From Acidithiobacillus sp. HP-2 (lineage in GTDB: Bacteria; Pseudomonadota; Gammaproteobacteria; Acidithiobacillales; Acidithiobacillaceae), in the NCBI RefSeq assembly GCF_015100155.1, contig NZ_JACKZA010000015.1, positions 1-64,000 on the forward strand: a stretch of 64,000 bases of DNA, in the 5' to 3' direction. The notes beneath the pieces were generated by a model. That model saw only the letters and a list, made by a program, of their open reading frames with translations. It had not been told where the DNA came from and did no database searches. The translations under genes and the position numbers were made by a program. Each line of letters starts with the position of its first letter. Positions within the stretch are counted from its first letter, which is position 1. Below are positions 18,184 to 27,656 of the stretch, in pieces.

Positions 18184-19172
18184 ACGAGCTATTTTATTGG
18201 CAAGCGCTGAATCGGGCCATGGATGCCGAAATGGCGGCGGATGAAAGTGTCATCACCCTGGGTGAAGACGTGGGTCTTTATGGCGGAACCTATCGGGTAA
18301 CCGAGGGGCTCATGGCCAAGTATGGCGAATGGCGCGTGCGCGACACCCCTATTTCCGAAAACAGTTTTACCGGCCTCGGTGTGGGCGCGGCAATGCTGGG
18401 TCTGCGCCCGGTGGTCGAAATCATGACCATCAATTTTGCCCTGTTTGCCACTGACGCCATCATCAACATGGCCGCCAAGATCCCGTTCATGTCCGGAGGG
18501 CAATTTCCCATGCCCCTGACCATTCGCATGCCGGGTGGCATTGCCCGGCAACTGGGTGCCCAGCATTCCCAGCGCCTGGAGCATACCCTGATGAACGTGC
18601 CCGGATTGCGGATAGCCGTTCCAGCCACGCCTCAGGATGCCTACTGGCAATTACGCCAGGCCATTCATAGTGATGACGCGCTCATTGTTCTGGAGCATGA
18701 ACTGCTGTATTTCACCAAGGATCATGTTGATGAGGCGGCTGTTGCCCCGCCTATTCATCAGGCTTTGCTCCGCCGTCAGGGACGGGACATTACCTGTATT
18801 GCTTATTCCCGGATGGTGATGCTGGCTCTGGAAGCTGCGGACATTCTGGCCAAGGAAGGCATTGCCATGACGGTCATTGATTTGCGCAGTCTGGCACCCA
18901 TCGACTGGGATACCTGCGTGCAATCTGTGCAGCAAACCCATCACTGCCTGATTGTGGAAGAGGACTGTCGTTTTGCCGGAGCGGGTGCGGAATTGAGCGC
19001 CACCCTTCAGGAGCGCTGCTTTTATTTTCTGGATCGTCCCATCCAGAGGGTGGCTGGACTGGATATCCCTACCCCCTTCAATGGTAAGCTCGAAGCAGCC
19101 AGTATCCCGCGCACGGCAGACATCATTACGGCAGCCCGGCAAATGTTGGGCACGCAGGGAGGTCAATCATGA
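18180..19172 (+). CDS. pdhB: Pyruvate dehydrogenase E1 component, beta subunit
   Basis: A 330-residue protein with the family's opening pattern, MNELFYWQALNRAMDAEMAADESVITLGEDVGLYGG, the ThDP-binding glutamate region and a typical transketolase C-terminal domain (DIPTPFNGKLEAASIP). It forms the alpha2beta2 E1 enzyme with the preceding gene, and both junctions (with E1 alpha and with E2) are ATGA overlaps, so expression is tightly coupled. PRTPFN-type sequences in other members differ slightly from the TPFNGKLE here, but nothing essential appears missing. Confidence 0.88.
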   Translation: MNELFYWQALNRAMDAEMAADESVITLGEDVGLYGGTYRVTEGLMAKYGEWRVRDTPISENSFTGLGVGAAMLGLRPVVEIMTINFALFATDAIINMAAKIPFMSGGQFPMPLTIRMPGGIARQLGAQHSQRLEHTLMNVPGLRIAVPATPQDAYWQLRQAIHSDDALIVLEHELLYFTKDHVDEAAVAPPIHQALLRRQGRDITCIAYSRMVMLALEAADILAKEGIAMTVIDLRSLAPIDWDTCVQSVQQTHHCLIVEEDCRFAGAGAELSATLQERCFYFLDRPIQRVAGLDIPTPFNGKLEAASIPRTADIITAARQMLGTQGGQS

Positions 19173-20386
19173 AAAACCCCATTACCATGCCGGTATTGTC
19201 GGACACCATGCAAACCGGTCGGCTGACACGCTGGAACAAGTCCGTTGGCGATGCCATCAAAAAGGGCGAGGCTGTTGCCGAAGTGGAAACCGATAAAGCG
19301 GTCCTGGACGTGGAGGCCTTTGCGGATGGCTTTCTGGCTGGACCGTTGGCGGCTACGGATACCGATATTCCGGTTCGCCAGGTTATCGGGTATATCGTTG
19401 ATCAAAAAGAGGCGCCTGTTACGCCTGCCGCGCCCGAGCCTCATGCGGCCGTTGCGGATGCTGCACCAGTGCCGGAACCGGAACCGGCTGCGCAAATCGC
19501 GGCGCCGGGAACAGCAAACCCCGTCCCAGTCCCGTCCCAGGCAATCCCTTCCGCACCGATAAGGCAAAACACCGGGACAATTTCTGCAAAACCCGGCGAC
19601 CATGCCGACGGGGCATTGATTTCTCCCTACGCCCGCGCTCTGGCGGCGGATCTGAATCTGGATCTCCAGCAGATCACGCCAGGACCGGATGGCGTGATTC
19701 ATGCCAGTCAGGTTCTGGCCGTAGCCTTGGCGCCTCAGGAGGTGGACTTACACATGGGTCCACCCTATCAGCTTGAAAAGCCCAGTGCCCTGCGGGCTGC
19801 CGTGGCTCGCAACATGTCAGCCACCCTCCAGACGCCGACCTTTTTAATCAGCAGCCGCTTCAATTTGAACGCACTGCGCGAAACTGCCAAAACGGCCAAA
19901 CTCAGCTTTACCTTGGCGCTGGGCAGAGCTTGCGCCCTCACCGTGGCCGAAGATCCCTGGTTCAATCAGGTCATGACCCGTCAGGGTCTTGCCAGGCGGC
20001 AGCGGGTCGATCTGGGCATCGCTGTGGATACTGGTGAAGGTCTGATTACACCGGTGCTGCGGGATGCAGCCCGCAGAAGGCTGCCGGAACTCGCAGAGGA
20101 TTGGCGCATATTGCTGGGCAAGGTCAAAAAAGGCCGAGTTACACCCAATGACTATCAGGGCGCCACTTTTTATCTGTCCAATCTGGGGATTTTCCCGGAG
20201 ATTGAGCGCTTCAATGCCATTGTACCCACGGGGGCAGCAGCCATTCTGGCGGTAGCGGCTGCCGGTAGTGACGGGCTGACGGATTTCACCTTGAGTTGTG
20301 ATCATCGGGTTATTTTCGGTGCGGATGCGGCACGTTTTCTGCAACACCTGGGCAAGCGTCTGGAGGACCTCTCTTGGCTGACATAA
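19169..20386 (+). CDS. pdhC: Dihydrolipoamide acetyltransferase (E2), single lipoyl domain
   Basis: The 405-residue E2 has one lipoyl domain with the lipoyl-lysine motif ETDKAVLDV (K43), a long Ala/Pro-rich linker (about residues 80-145), a peripheral E1/E3-binding domain (LISPYARALAADLNLDL) and the catalytic domain with CDHRVIFGADAARFL (H379). The conserved Asp of the usual HxxxDG motif is Phe; the same position is Tyr in many cyanobacterial and plastid E2 proteins, so this is probably a lineage trait and not a defect. It transfers acetyl groups to CoA. The next gene, ackA, overlaps its end by 13 bp. Confidence 0.88.
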   Translation: MKNPITMPVLSDTMQTGRLTRWNKSVGDAIKKGEAVAEVETDKAVLDVEAFADGFLAGPLAATDTDIPVRQVIGYIVDQKEAPVTPAAPEPHAAVADAAPVPEPEPAAQIAAPGTANPVPVPSQAIPSAPIRQNTGTISAKPGDHADGALISPYARALAADLNLDLQQITPGPDGVIHASQVLAVALAPQEVDLHMGPPYQLEKPSALRAAVARNMSATLQTPTFLISSRFNLNALRETAKTAKLSFTLALGRACALTVAEDPWFNQVMTRQGLARRQRVDLGIAVDTGEGLITPVLRDAARRRLPELAEDWRILLGKVKKGRVTPNDYQGATFYLSNLGIFPEIERFNAIVPTGAAAILAVAAAGSDGLTDFTLSCDHRVIFGADAARFLQHLGKRLEDLSWLT

Positions 20387-21561
20387 CCCAGATTCTCTCC
20401 ATCAATAGCGGCTCTTCTTCCATCAAGTTTGCCCTGTTTGCTTTCGGCGCAGGACTGGAGAAGCAGCAGCTTGCCGGGGCCGTGGAACGCATTGGTCAAA
20501 GCATGGGGAGGATATGGCTGGAACAGGCCGGTCAGCGGGTATTGGACCGCCAACAAGCCTTTGTGGATCAATCGGCCGCCCTGCAGGCGGTTGTCGCAGC
20601 GCTAACCGAACTGGGTATCACTCATCCCGATGCTATCGGTCACCGGATTGTTTCCGGAGGACCCCATCAGCAGGCCCATGTATGCATTGACGCGACCGTA
20701 CTGAAGGATCTACGCGATGCCCTGGCCTTTGCCCCCTTGCATTTACCGGCCGAAATTGCGGCCATCGAGTCTTTGCAAAAAATCTGGCCGGGAAAAACCC
20801 AGGTCGCCTGTCTGGACACGGCATTTCATCAAAGCATGCCGGAAGTGGCCGCGCGCCTGCCGCTGCCACGCAATCTCTGGCAGGAAGGCGTGCGCAAATA
20901 TGGCTTTCATGGCCTCTCTTACGAGTACATTGTCAGTCAGCTTCCAGACCAGGGGAAAGCGCCTACCATCATTGCCCACTTGGGGAATGGGGCCAGCATG
21001 GCGGCTGTTGCCGATGGCCGTTGTCTGGACACCACCATGGGATTGACCCCTACTGGTGGCTTGATCATGGGCACCCGCTCCGGGGATCTGGATCCGGGCA
21101 TACTCCTTTATTTGATGGCTGAAAAAGGCTACAGCGCGCCGCAACTGGAGCGGCTGCTCAACCATCTTTCCGGATTGCTGGGGATTTCGGCCTGCAGCGG
21201 GGATATGCAGGTATTATTGCGGCAGCGGGAAAACAATCCCCATGCAGCGGAGGCTATTGCCCAGTTTGCGTACAGTGCCCGCAAGCATATCGGCAGTCTC
21301 ATGGCGGTGCTGGGCAGTGTTCAGCGCCTGATTTTTACCGGCGGCATCGGCGAACACGCGGCGGCCGTGCGCTGGGCCATCTGTCGGCCCCTGGAGGCCC
21401 TGGGCTTTCATCTCGACCCGGAGGCCAATGCTGCTGTCGCTCAGGAGGCTCGCAGGATTTCGGCCCCGGAAAGCCCCGTTGAGGTGCTGGTGGTGCCTAC
21501 CGACGAAGATCTGATGATTGCGCGCCATACCCTGCGCCTGCTGGGCACGGGTACCCCATGA
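20374..21561 (+). CDS. ackA: Acetate kinase
   Basis: The 395-residue product opens with the phosphate-1 motif ILSINSGSSSIKFALF and contains GYRIVxGG-like GHRIVSGG, VRKYGFHGLSYEY, AHLGNGASM and FTGGIGEHAA, all standard in AckA. It makes ATP from acetyl phosphate and ADP. The start codon is probably TTG at 20374, inside the end of the E2 gene; an ATG giving a full N-terminal motif is not available. With pta directly downstream it completes a pyruvate to acetyl-CoA to acetate route with substrate-level ATP, unusual to find fused to a PDH operon in an autotroph. Confidence 0.93.
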   Translation: MADITQILSINSGSSSIKFALFAFGAGLEKQQLAGAVERIGQSMGRIWLEQAGQRVLDRQQAFVDQSAALQAVVAALTELGITHPDAIGHRIVSGGPHQQAHVCIDATVLKDLRDALAFAPLHLPAEIAAIESLQKIWPGKTQVACLDTAFHQSMPEVAARLPLPRNLWQEGVRKYGFHGLSYEYIVSQLPDQGKAPTIIAHLGNGASMAAVADGRCLDTTMGLTPTGGLIMGTRSGDLDPGILLYLMAEKGYSAPQLERLLNHLSGLLGISACSGDMQVLLRQRENNPHAAEAIAQFAYSARKHIGSLMAVLGSVQRLIFTGGIGEHAAAVRWAICRPLEALGFHLDPEANAAVAQEARRISAPESPVEVLVVPTDEDLMIARHTLRLLGTGTP

Positions 21562-21607
21562 ATCTCAATACGTTGTATGAATAAACCCAACCCCGGAGGA
21601 AACCAGG

Positions 21608-22534
21608 ATGGCATACCCACACTTCGATGATCTGCTTGCTGCCATAGCACCCCTCCCGGACATTCCGGTAGCGGTGGTAGATGCGGCCGAGGAACATGTC
21701 CTCCTGGGTGCCTGCGAGGCCAAAAAACAAAGCATCGTTGAACCCATTCTCATCGGCGATCCTGATAAAATCCGTCATCTGCTCCAACAGATGGGGGCCG
21801 ATTCGGGTACTTGTCCCAACTTTCAGATTGTCGCCGCCGACAATCCCGATGATGCCGCCGACAAGGGCGTGGAAATGGTCCTTTCGGGAGCAGCAAAAGC
21901 GCTGATGAAAGGGCATTTGCATAGTGATGCCTTTCTCCATCCCATTCTCGCCAAGCTCCGTACGGAAAAACGGCTTTCTCATATATTCGTTACCGACATT
22001 TCCAGCTATCACAAACTGCTGCTGATAACCGATGCGGCCATCAATATCACCCCGGATTTGCCAACCAAAGCCGCCATTCTGCAAAATGCCATCGATCTGG
22101 CGCATATTCTGGACGTGGCGCATCCCAAGGCCGCCATTCTCTCGGCGGTGGAAGTCGTCAATCCGGCCATTGCCTCCACCGTCGATGCCGCCTGCCTCTC
22201 CAAAATGGCCGAGCGCGGTCAGATTACCGATGCACTGGTCGATGGACCCCTGGCTTTTGATAATGCCATTTCCAAGGAATCGGCGCAGATCAAAGGCATC
22301 CGTAGTGAAGTCGCAGGAGATGCCGATATCCTGCTGGTACCCGATCTGGTTTCCGGCAACATTCTCGCCAAAGACCTGGAATATCTGGCCGGCGCGACCA
22401 TGGCTGGCATTGTCATGGGGGCCAAAGTGCCCGTCATCCTCACCTCCCGGTCTGATCCGGCCCGGGCCAGACTGGTTTCGGCGGCCCTGGCGGCACTGAT
22501 TCATTACCACAAAACAGGAGCCCATTCCCAATGA
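21608..22534 (+). CDS. pta: Phosphate acetyl/butyryltransferase, short form
   Basis: This 308-residue protein is the compact phosphotransacylase (PTA/PTB) form without the long N-terminal domains of E. coli Pta. Recognisable segments are VLSGAAKALMKGHLHSDAFLHPIL, ITDAAINITPDLPTKAAILQNAIDLA and the C-terminal DILLVPDLVSGNILAKDLEYLAG. It interconverts acetyl-CoA and acetyl phosphate, feeding the acetate kinase encoded immediately upstream. A strong GGAGGA ribosome site precedes the ATG. Butyryl-CoA specificity cannot be excluded from sequence, but the gene order argues for acetyl-CoA. Confidence 0.85.
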   Translation: MAYPHFDDLLAAIAPLPDIPVAVVDAAEEHVLLGACEAKKQSIVEPILIGDPDKIRHLLQQMGADSGTCPNFQIVAADNPDDAADKGVEMVLSGAAKALMKGHLHSDAFLHPILAKLRTEKRLSHIFVTDISSYHKLLLITDAAINITPDLPTKAAILQNAIDLAHILDVAHPKAAILSAVEVVNPAIASTVDAACLSKMAERGQITDALVDGPLAFDNAISKESAQIKGIRSEVAGDADILLVPDLVSGNILAKDLEYLAGATMAGIVMGAKVPVILTSRSDPARARLVSAALAALIHYHKTGAHSQ

Positions 22535-23487
22535 CTGCAACGGAGCCATGCCAGGCCATCGCCACCCTGACCCTCAATCCGGCAGTGGATATTGCCTATG
22601 AAGTGCCGCACCTGATTCCCGATCAGAAAAGTCATGCCCTTGCTACGCGTTATGATCCTGGCGGTAATGGCGTGAATGTCGCCCGCGCCCTCAAGGAGCT
22701 CCTGGTCTGCGCCCATAGTTGTTGCATCGTCGCCGGGAATATAGGCGAGCTGTTGCAGAAGCTGCTGCAGCATCAACTGGACAGCCCGCATTGCGTGCAT
22801 GTGGAAGGCGAAACCCGGATCAATGCCACCATTCTTCAGGGTGATCCGCCTGCACAGTTTGAAGTGACCGGGATCGGTCCACTGGTTTCCGAACTTGCGC
22901 TCAGCGCCGTCAAAACAAGCTTTCTGGAACTGTGCAAGGGCGGATTTGCCGTGCTCACCGGCTCGGTTCCTCCGGGAGTGCCCGATCTCATATATGGCGA
23001 CCTGGTGGACAAAGTACAGGCGGATGGCGGCAAGGCCGTTGTCGATGCCCACGGCGCGCTGTTACAAATGGCCCTTCCCCATCAGCCCTACCTGATCAAA
23101 CCCAATCGCTATGAGTTATCGGTACTCAGACAGCGCGAGTTGCCCACGCTGGAAGACGTCGCCCGGGAAGCCCGCGCTATCCAGCGGGAAGGTGTCCAGT
23201 ACGTTTGTGTCTCGCTGGGTGGTGAAGGCGCCCTGCTGGTTGGACCCGACGGCAGTTATCTGGCCGAGGCACCCAGCATAGCGGTCAAATCCACGGTTGG
23301 TGCGGGAGATTCCATGGTTGCCGGACTGGTAGCGGCGCTGGCACGCAGGCAGAGTCCCGCCGAGGCGTTGCGGCTTGCCGTTGCCTGTGGCAGTGGCACG
23401 GCGGCACGGCCTGGTACGGAAATATTTTCTCACAGTCAGGTGGTTGAACTGTTGCAACAGGTGAACGTCAAGATGCTCGATATTTAA
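22531..23487 (+). CDS. PfkB-family sugar kinase, probable phosphofructokinase
   Basis: A 318-residue ribokinase-fold kinase with the N-terminal TLNPAVDIAYEV, the GGNGVNVARALKEL substrate motif and the C-terminal ATP/anion-hole motif STVGAGDSMVAGL. These are the marks of the 1-phosphofructokinase/6-phosphofructokinase-2/tagatose-6-phosphate kinase group. Because pyruvate kinase and enolase genes lie just downstream, a 6-phosphofructokinase role in glycolysis is the best guess, and it would supply the phosphofructokinase that many autotrophs lack. Substrate is inferred. It overlaps pta by 4 bp. Confidence 0.82.
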   Translation: MTATEPCQAIATLTLNPAVDIAYEVPHLIPDQKSHALATRYDPGGNGVNVARALKELLVCAHSCCIVAGNIGELLQKLLQHQLDSPHCVHVEGETRINATILQGDPPAQFEVTGIGPLVSELALSAVKTSFLELCKGGFAVLTGSVPPGVPDLIYGDLVDKVQADGGKAVVDAHGALLQMALPHQPYLIKPNRYELSVLRQRELPTLEDVAREARAIQREGVQYVCVSLGGEGALLVGPDGSYLAEAPSIAVKSTVGAGDSMVAGLVAALARRQSPAEALRLAVACGSGTAARPGTEIFSHSQVVELLQQVNVKMLDI

Positions 23488-23502
23488 AAGGAGATTTACG
23501 AC

Positions 23503-24894
23503 ATGACGGAAAGTACAACGGATATTCTGATTGTCGGCGGTGGTCCCGCCGGAATGATGACGGGCATGACCGCCGCCCAGTTTTCTCCCCACAAAAAGGT
23601 TCTGGTGCTGCGCCCCGAGACGGACGCTGTCATTCCCTGCGGGATTCCCTATATTTTCGGTACCCTGGGAGGCACCGAAGAAGACATGGCCGGACGTGCG
23701 CCGCTCCTCGCAGCAGGCGGCCGGATCCAGGTTGGTAAAGTCGCCAGCATAGATCGCAACGCCCGCACCGCCACTCTGGAAAACGGTGACCTCATCCATT
23801 GGGAACGGCTGGTTCTGGCGACCGGCGCGGAGAACTTCATTCCGCCCATTCCGGGTACAGAACTGGAAGGCGTTTTCAGCATTCACAAGGATTATGACTA
23901 TCTCGACAAATTGTTCAGCACCCTGATCCCGCAAATCAAAAAGCTGGCGATTATTGGCGGAGGATTCATCGGTGTGGAATTTGCCGACGAAATCCGCAAG
24001 CGCGGTATTGAGGTCCACATTGTCGAGATGCTGCCCCATTTGATGCAGGCGGCCTTTGATCTGGATGCCTGTAAGGCGGTAGAAAAACAGCTCAGCGAGC
24101 ACGGCGTCCATATTCATACCGGCTGCAAGGTAGAAGCCCTGGTGGCCGGTGCCGATGGTAAACGGGTAGGCCAAGTGCAAATCGCCGGACAGGAGGCTCT
24201 GGAGGTTGATGCGGTGCTCATTGCCATCGGTACCCGTCCACAGGTAGATCTGGCCAAGGCGATGGGCCTGACCCTGAGCCGCTCTGGTGGTATCTGGGTC
24301 GACGCCTTTCAACGCACACGGGAAGATCCGCATATTTTTGCTGTGGGTGACTGTGCCCACAAACAGGACTTTTTTACGCGCAAAGCCAATCATGCCATGA
24401 TCGCCTCACAAGCCGCCGCTGAAGGTCGCATAGCTGGAATGAATTTGTATGGCCTGCGTCAGTTGCGCGCCAATGCCGGCTCGGTGAGCGTCTACGCCAG
24501 TGAAATTGATGGTCTGGCCTTTGGTGTGGCCGGCTTGACCCAACATCAGGCCGAACAGGAAGGCTTTCCGATTTTAAGTGGGGAAGCCCGCCTGCCTGAT
24601 CACCATCCGGCCTCCATGCCCAACACCACAGAAATTTTCTGCCGTATCATTTTTGCTGCTGACTCCCTGCAAATTCTGGGTGGGCAGGTTCTGGGGGGTG
24701 CCACCACCGGGGAACTGGTCAACACCATCGGTCTCGCCATTCAGATGCACGCTACCGCACCCGATCTGGTCAGCATGCAGTTTGGCAGTCAGCCGCGCCT
24801 GACCCCTTCCCTGCATCCGCTGGTTGCCGCAACCGGGGATGCCCTGCAGCGTCATTATGCCCTCCTCCACCCCTGCGTAGATGACAGCCAATGA
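23503..24894 (+). CDS. NADH oxidase/CoA-disulfide reductase-like flavoprotein
   Basis: The 463-residue product has a GGGPAGMMTGMTAA FAD fold and a single redox Cys in the sequence PCGIPYIF (C46), as in NADH oxidases and CoA-disulfide reductases, not the Cys pair of an E3. The NAD fold is LAIIGGGFIGVEFADEI and the second FAD motif is IFAVGDCAHK. The C-terminal dimerisation domain carries the usual LHPLVAATGD. It may re-oxidise NADH from the neighbouring dehydrogenase complex, or reduce CoA disulfide or persulfide. It starts 15 bp after the PfkB gene and overlaps the pyruvate kinase gene. Confidence 0.8.
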   Translation: MTESTTDILIVGGGPAGMMTGMTAAQFSPHKKVLVLRPETDAVIPCGIPYIFGTLGGTEEDMAGRAPLLAAGGRIQVGKVASIDRNARTATLENGDLIHWERLVLATGAENFIPPIPGTELEGVFSIHKDYDYLDKLFSTLIPQIKKLAIIGGGFIGVEFADEIRKRGIEVHIVEMLPHLMQAAFDLDACKAVEKQLSEHGVHIHTGCKVEALVAGADGKRVGQVQIAGQEALEVDAVLIAIGTRPQVDLAKAMGLTLSRSGGIWVDAFQRTREDPHIFAVGDCAHKQDFFTRKANHAMIASQAAAEGRIAGMNLYGLRQLRANAGSVSVYASEIDGLAFGVAGLTQHQAEQEGFPILSGEARLPDHHPASMPNTTEIFCRIIFAADSLQILGGQVLGGATTGELVNTIGLAIQMHATAPDLVSMQFGSQPRLTPSLHPLVAATGDALQRHYALLHPCVDDSQ

Positions 24895-26318
24895 TGAAGC
24901 TCCCCAAGCATCGCAGCAAGATTGTCTGCACCATTGGTCCCGCATCTGATGCCCCCAAGGTCCTGGAACAGATGATCCGGGCGGGCATGAATGTCGCCCG
25001 GCTCAATCTGGCCCACGGCACGGCCGATGAACATCGGGCGCGCATTGCCCGCATCCGCGATGCCGCCCGCAAGACCGGGTATCGCGTCGCCATTCTGGCC
25101 GATCTGCCCGGCCCGAAAATCCGCATTGGCCGCTTGCCAGTTCCGGTCACCCTCAAGCATGGGGATCATGTTCTGCTCGCTCCGGGTGCTCCGGGGACGG
25201 CGCAGGCCATTCCTCTGGAACTGCCGCCCCTGGCCAAACCCCTCGTCAAGGGCGATACGGTCTATCTGAATGACGGTTTTCTGGAACTTCGGGTAGAACA
25301 GCATGATCACCAGGGCGTGCTGTGTCAGGTGATCGTGGGTGGGGTGCTGCTTTCCCATAAAGGCGTCAATTTGCCGGGTGTTTATCTGGAGGGTGGCGCG
25401 CTCACTGCTGCCGATCGGGAATTACTGGCCTTTGCCCTGGAGGCCGGGGTCGATGGTCTGAGTGTTTCTTTTGTGGAAAGCGCCGAAGACCTGCACGCCG
25501 CCCGCCGTGCAGCCAACGCCCTGGGATTTCATCCTTTTCTGGTCGCCAAAATCGAAAGAGCACGGGCCTGGAAACACATTGATGCGATTATCGATGCGAC
25601 CGATGCCATCATGGTGGCACGCGGCGATCTAGGGGTGGAGGTGCCCATCGAGGAAATTGCCATTATCCAGAAACGCCTGATCCGCAAGACGCGCGCCGTG
25701 GGTAAACCCGTCATCACCGCCACGCAAATGCTGGAGTCCATGGTACATAACCGGCGGCCAACCCGCGCGGAAGTGACCGACGTGGCCAATGCCATCCTCG
25801 ATGGTACGGACTGCATCATGCTCTCGGAAGAATCAGCCATGGGCGATTTTCCGGTAGAAGCCGTAAAAATGCTGGCTGAAATTGCCCGCGTTACCGAAAA
25901 AAACCGGGCGGAACTCAATCCTCTGAGTTCCATCGACCTCGATGACAAGCCCGGCGTAGAATCCATTATTGCCAGCAATGTCCGGCACAGCGCCGAACGG
26001 CTGCATCCTTTGTTTGTAGTAACCCCTACAGAAACGGGAACAACGGCCGCACGCATTGCGCGGTTTCGGCTTGAACCCTGGATTCTGGCCATGAGTCCCC
26101 ATTCGTCGACCTGTCAGCGCCTCTGTCTGCACTATGGGGTCTATCCTATAGAAATGCCGAGTCCCGAAAGTGGCTGGGAAGAGGCGGCGCGTCGCTGGCT
26201 GCGCACTAACGCTGTTGAAAAAGGTTTGATTTTACTGACGCAAGGCCCCAGCAAGGGTCATCCGGGAGGGACCAACCGCCTGGAAATCATTCATCTCGAT
26301 GTTTCTGCCCCACAATAA
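24891..26318 (+). CDS. pyk: Pyruvate kinase
   Basis: The 475-residue enzyme contains KIVCTIGPASDAPKVLEQMIRAGMNVARLN at its start, ILADLPGPKIRIG, the active-site lysine segment FLVAKIERARAW, MVARGDLGVEVPIEEI and ATQMLESMVHNRRPTRAEVTD. It turns phosphoenolpyruvate and ADP into pyruvate and ATP. The start is ATGATG, overlapping the previous stop. The order pyk-eno follows the reverse of the pathway, giving one unit for the last two glycolytic steps directly next to pyruvate oxidation and acetate formation. Confidence 0.94.
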   Translation: MMKLPKHRSKIVCTIGPASDAPKVLEQMIRAGMNVARLNLAHGTADEHRARIARIRDAARKTGYRVAILADLPGPKIRIGRLPVPVTLKHGDHVLLAPGAPGTAQAIPLELPPLAKPLVKGDTVYLNDGFLELRVEQHDHQGVLCQVIVGGVLLSHKGVNLPGVYLEGGALTAADRELLAFALEAGVDGLSVSFVESAEDLHAARRAANALGFHPFLVAKIERARAWKHIDAIIDATDAIMVARGDLGVEVPIEEIAIIQKRLIRKTRAVGKPVITATQMLESMVHNRRPTRAEVTDVANAILDGTDCIMLSEESAMGDFPVEAVKMLAEIARVTEKNRAELNPLSSIDLDDKPGVESIIASNVRHSAERLHPLFVVTPTETGTTAARIARFRLEPWILAMSPHSSTCQRLCLHYGVYPIEMPSPESGWEEAARRWLRTNAVEKGLILLTQGPSKGHPGGTNRLEIIHLDVSAPQ

Positions 26319-26332
26319 CAGGAGAGTGTTTT

Positions 26333-27628
26333 ATGGACAGCTTGATTGAAGACATTATCGCCCGCGAAATTCTGGATTCTCGCGGTAATCCCACAGTAGA
26401 AGTGGAAGTTTATCTCAGCAACGGGCAACACGCCCGCGCCGCCGTTCCCTCGGGGGCTTCCACCGGCAGCAAGGAGGCGGTGGAACTCCGTGATGGCGAC
26501 TCCCATCGTTTTGGGGGCAAAGGCGTCCGTCAGGTCATTCAGAACATTGAGGAGATCATTGCTCCCGACTTGCAGGATCTGGATGTGCGCGATCAAAAAG
26601 CCATTGACGAGACCATGATCGGTCTGGATGGCACGGATAACAAAAGCAAGCTCGGTGCCAATGCGATTCTCGGCGTGTCCATGGCCTGCGCCCGAGCCGC
26701 CGCTGATTATTGTGACCTGCCGCTGTATGCTTACCTGGGTGGACCCGGTGCTACCCGCCTGCCTGTGCCCTGTTTCAATGTGCTGAATGGTGGCGTCCAT
26801 GCGCACTGGCAGGGGGCTGATTTTCAGGAATGCATGCTGGTTCCCTATGGGGCTGACAGCTTCCGCGAATCGCTACGCTGGGGTGCGGAAATCTACCATG
26901 CGTTGCAGGCCCTGCTCCTCGAAAAACATCTTTCCGTCGGCGTCGGTGACGAAGGCGGCTTTGCCCCCGCCGTCGATTCCAATCATGAATCCTATGACCT
27001 GCTTGTCGAGGCCATCCGCCGTGCCAGATTTGAACCCGGAAAAGATTGCGGCATCGCCATTGATCCGGCTTCTTCGGAATTCTTCAAAGACGGAAAATAC
27101 CAGCTGCGCACGGAAAACCGGGCTCTGAGCAGTGCGGAAATGGTCGATTATTATGCAGAAATCGTCCGTAATTACCCGGTGGTTCTGCTGGAAGATGGTT
27201 TGGCCGAAGACGACTGGGAAAACTGGAAGCTACTCAATGAAAAACTGGGTAGCAGCATCGAACTGGTGGGCGATGACATTTTCTGCACCAATCCGAAAAT
27301 CATTGCTCAGGCCATCGAAGACAACATTGCCAATGCAACGCTGATCAAGCTCAACCAGATTGGCACAGTGACGGAGACCATCGCCGCCGCCCGGTTGGCC
27401 CAATTTAACGGCTGGGGGGCTTTCGTCTCGCATCGCTCCGGCGAAACCACCGATGATTTCATTGCTGACCTGACCGTGGCCCTGGACACCGGTCACCTGA
27501 AGTCCGGCGCACCGGCCCGGGGTGAACGGGTGGCCAAATACAACCAGTTACTGCGGATTGAAGAAGAACTGGGCACAGCCGCCAGTTTTGCCGGTAAAAA
27601 GGCTTTTGTGCGGCCGGTACGTGGATAA
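26333..27628 (+). CDS. eno: Enolase
   Basis: At 431 residues the protein is full-length enolase. It has IIAREILDSRGNPTVEVEV, the Mg and substrate-loop region GASTGSKEAVELRDGD, VGDEGGFAPAVDSNHES, VGDDIFCTNPKII and the C-terminal LIKLNQIGTVTETIAA with SHRSGETTDDFIADL. It carries out 2-phosphoglycerate dehydration to phosphoenolpyruvate. It lies 14 bp after pyk with an AGGAGAG ribosome site. The usual proteobacterial partner pyrG is not here, so this may be a second enolase belonging to the cluster. Confidence 0.95.
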   Translation: MDSLIEDIIAREILDSRGNPTVEVEVYLSNGQHARAAVPSGASTGSKEAVELRDGDSHRFGGKGVRQVIQNIEEIIAPDLQDLDVRDQKAIDETMIGLDGTDNKSKLGANAILGVSMACARAAADYCDLPLYAYLGGPGATRLPVPCFNVLNGGVHAHWQGADFQECMLVPYGADSFRESLRWGAEIYHALQALLLEKHLSVGVGDEGGFAPAVDSNHESYDLLVEAIRRARFEPGKDCGIAIDPASSEFFKDGKYQLRTENRALSSAEMVDYYAEIVRNYPVVLLEDGLAEDDWENWKLLNEKLGSSIELVGDDIFCTNPKIIAQAIEDNIANATLIKLNQIGTVTETIAAARLAQFNGWGAFVSHRSGETTDDFIADLTVALDTGHLKSGAPARGERVAKYNQLLRIEEELGTAASFAGKKAFVRPVRG

Positions 27629-27656
27629 AACAGCTGATACACGAGGAACAGCAGTC

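Noticed and set aside
23116-24393. 425-residue minus-strand frame
   Set aside because: Shadow of the NADH oxidase-like and PfkB genes, no domain seen.
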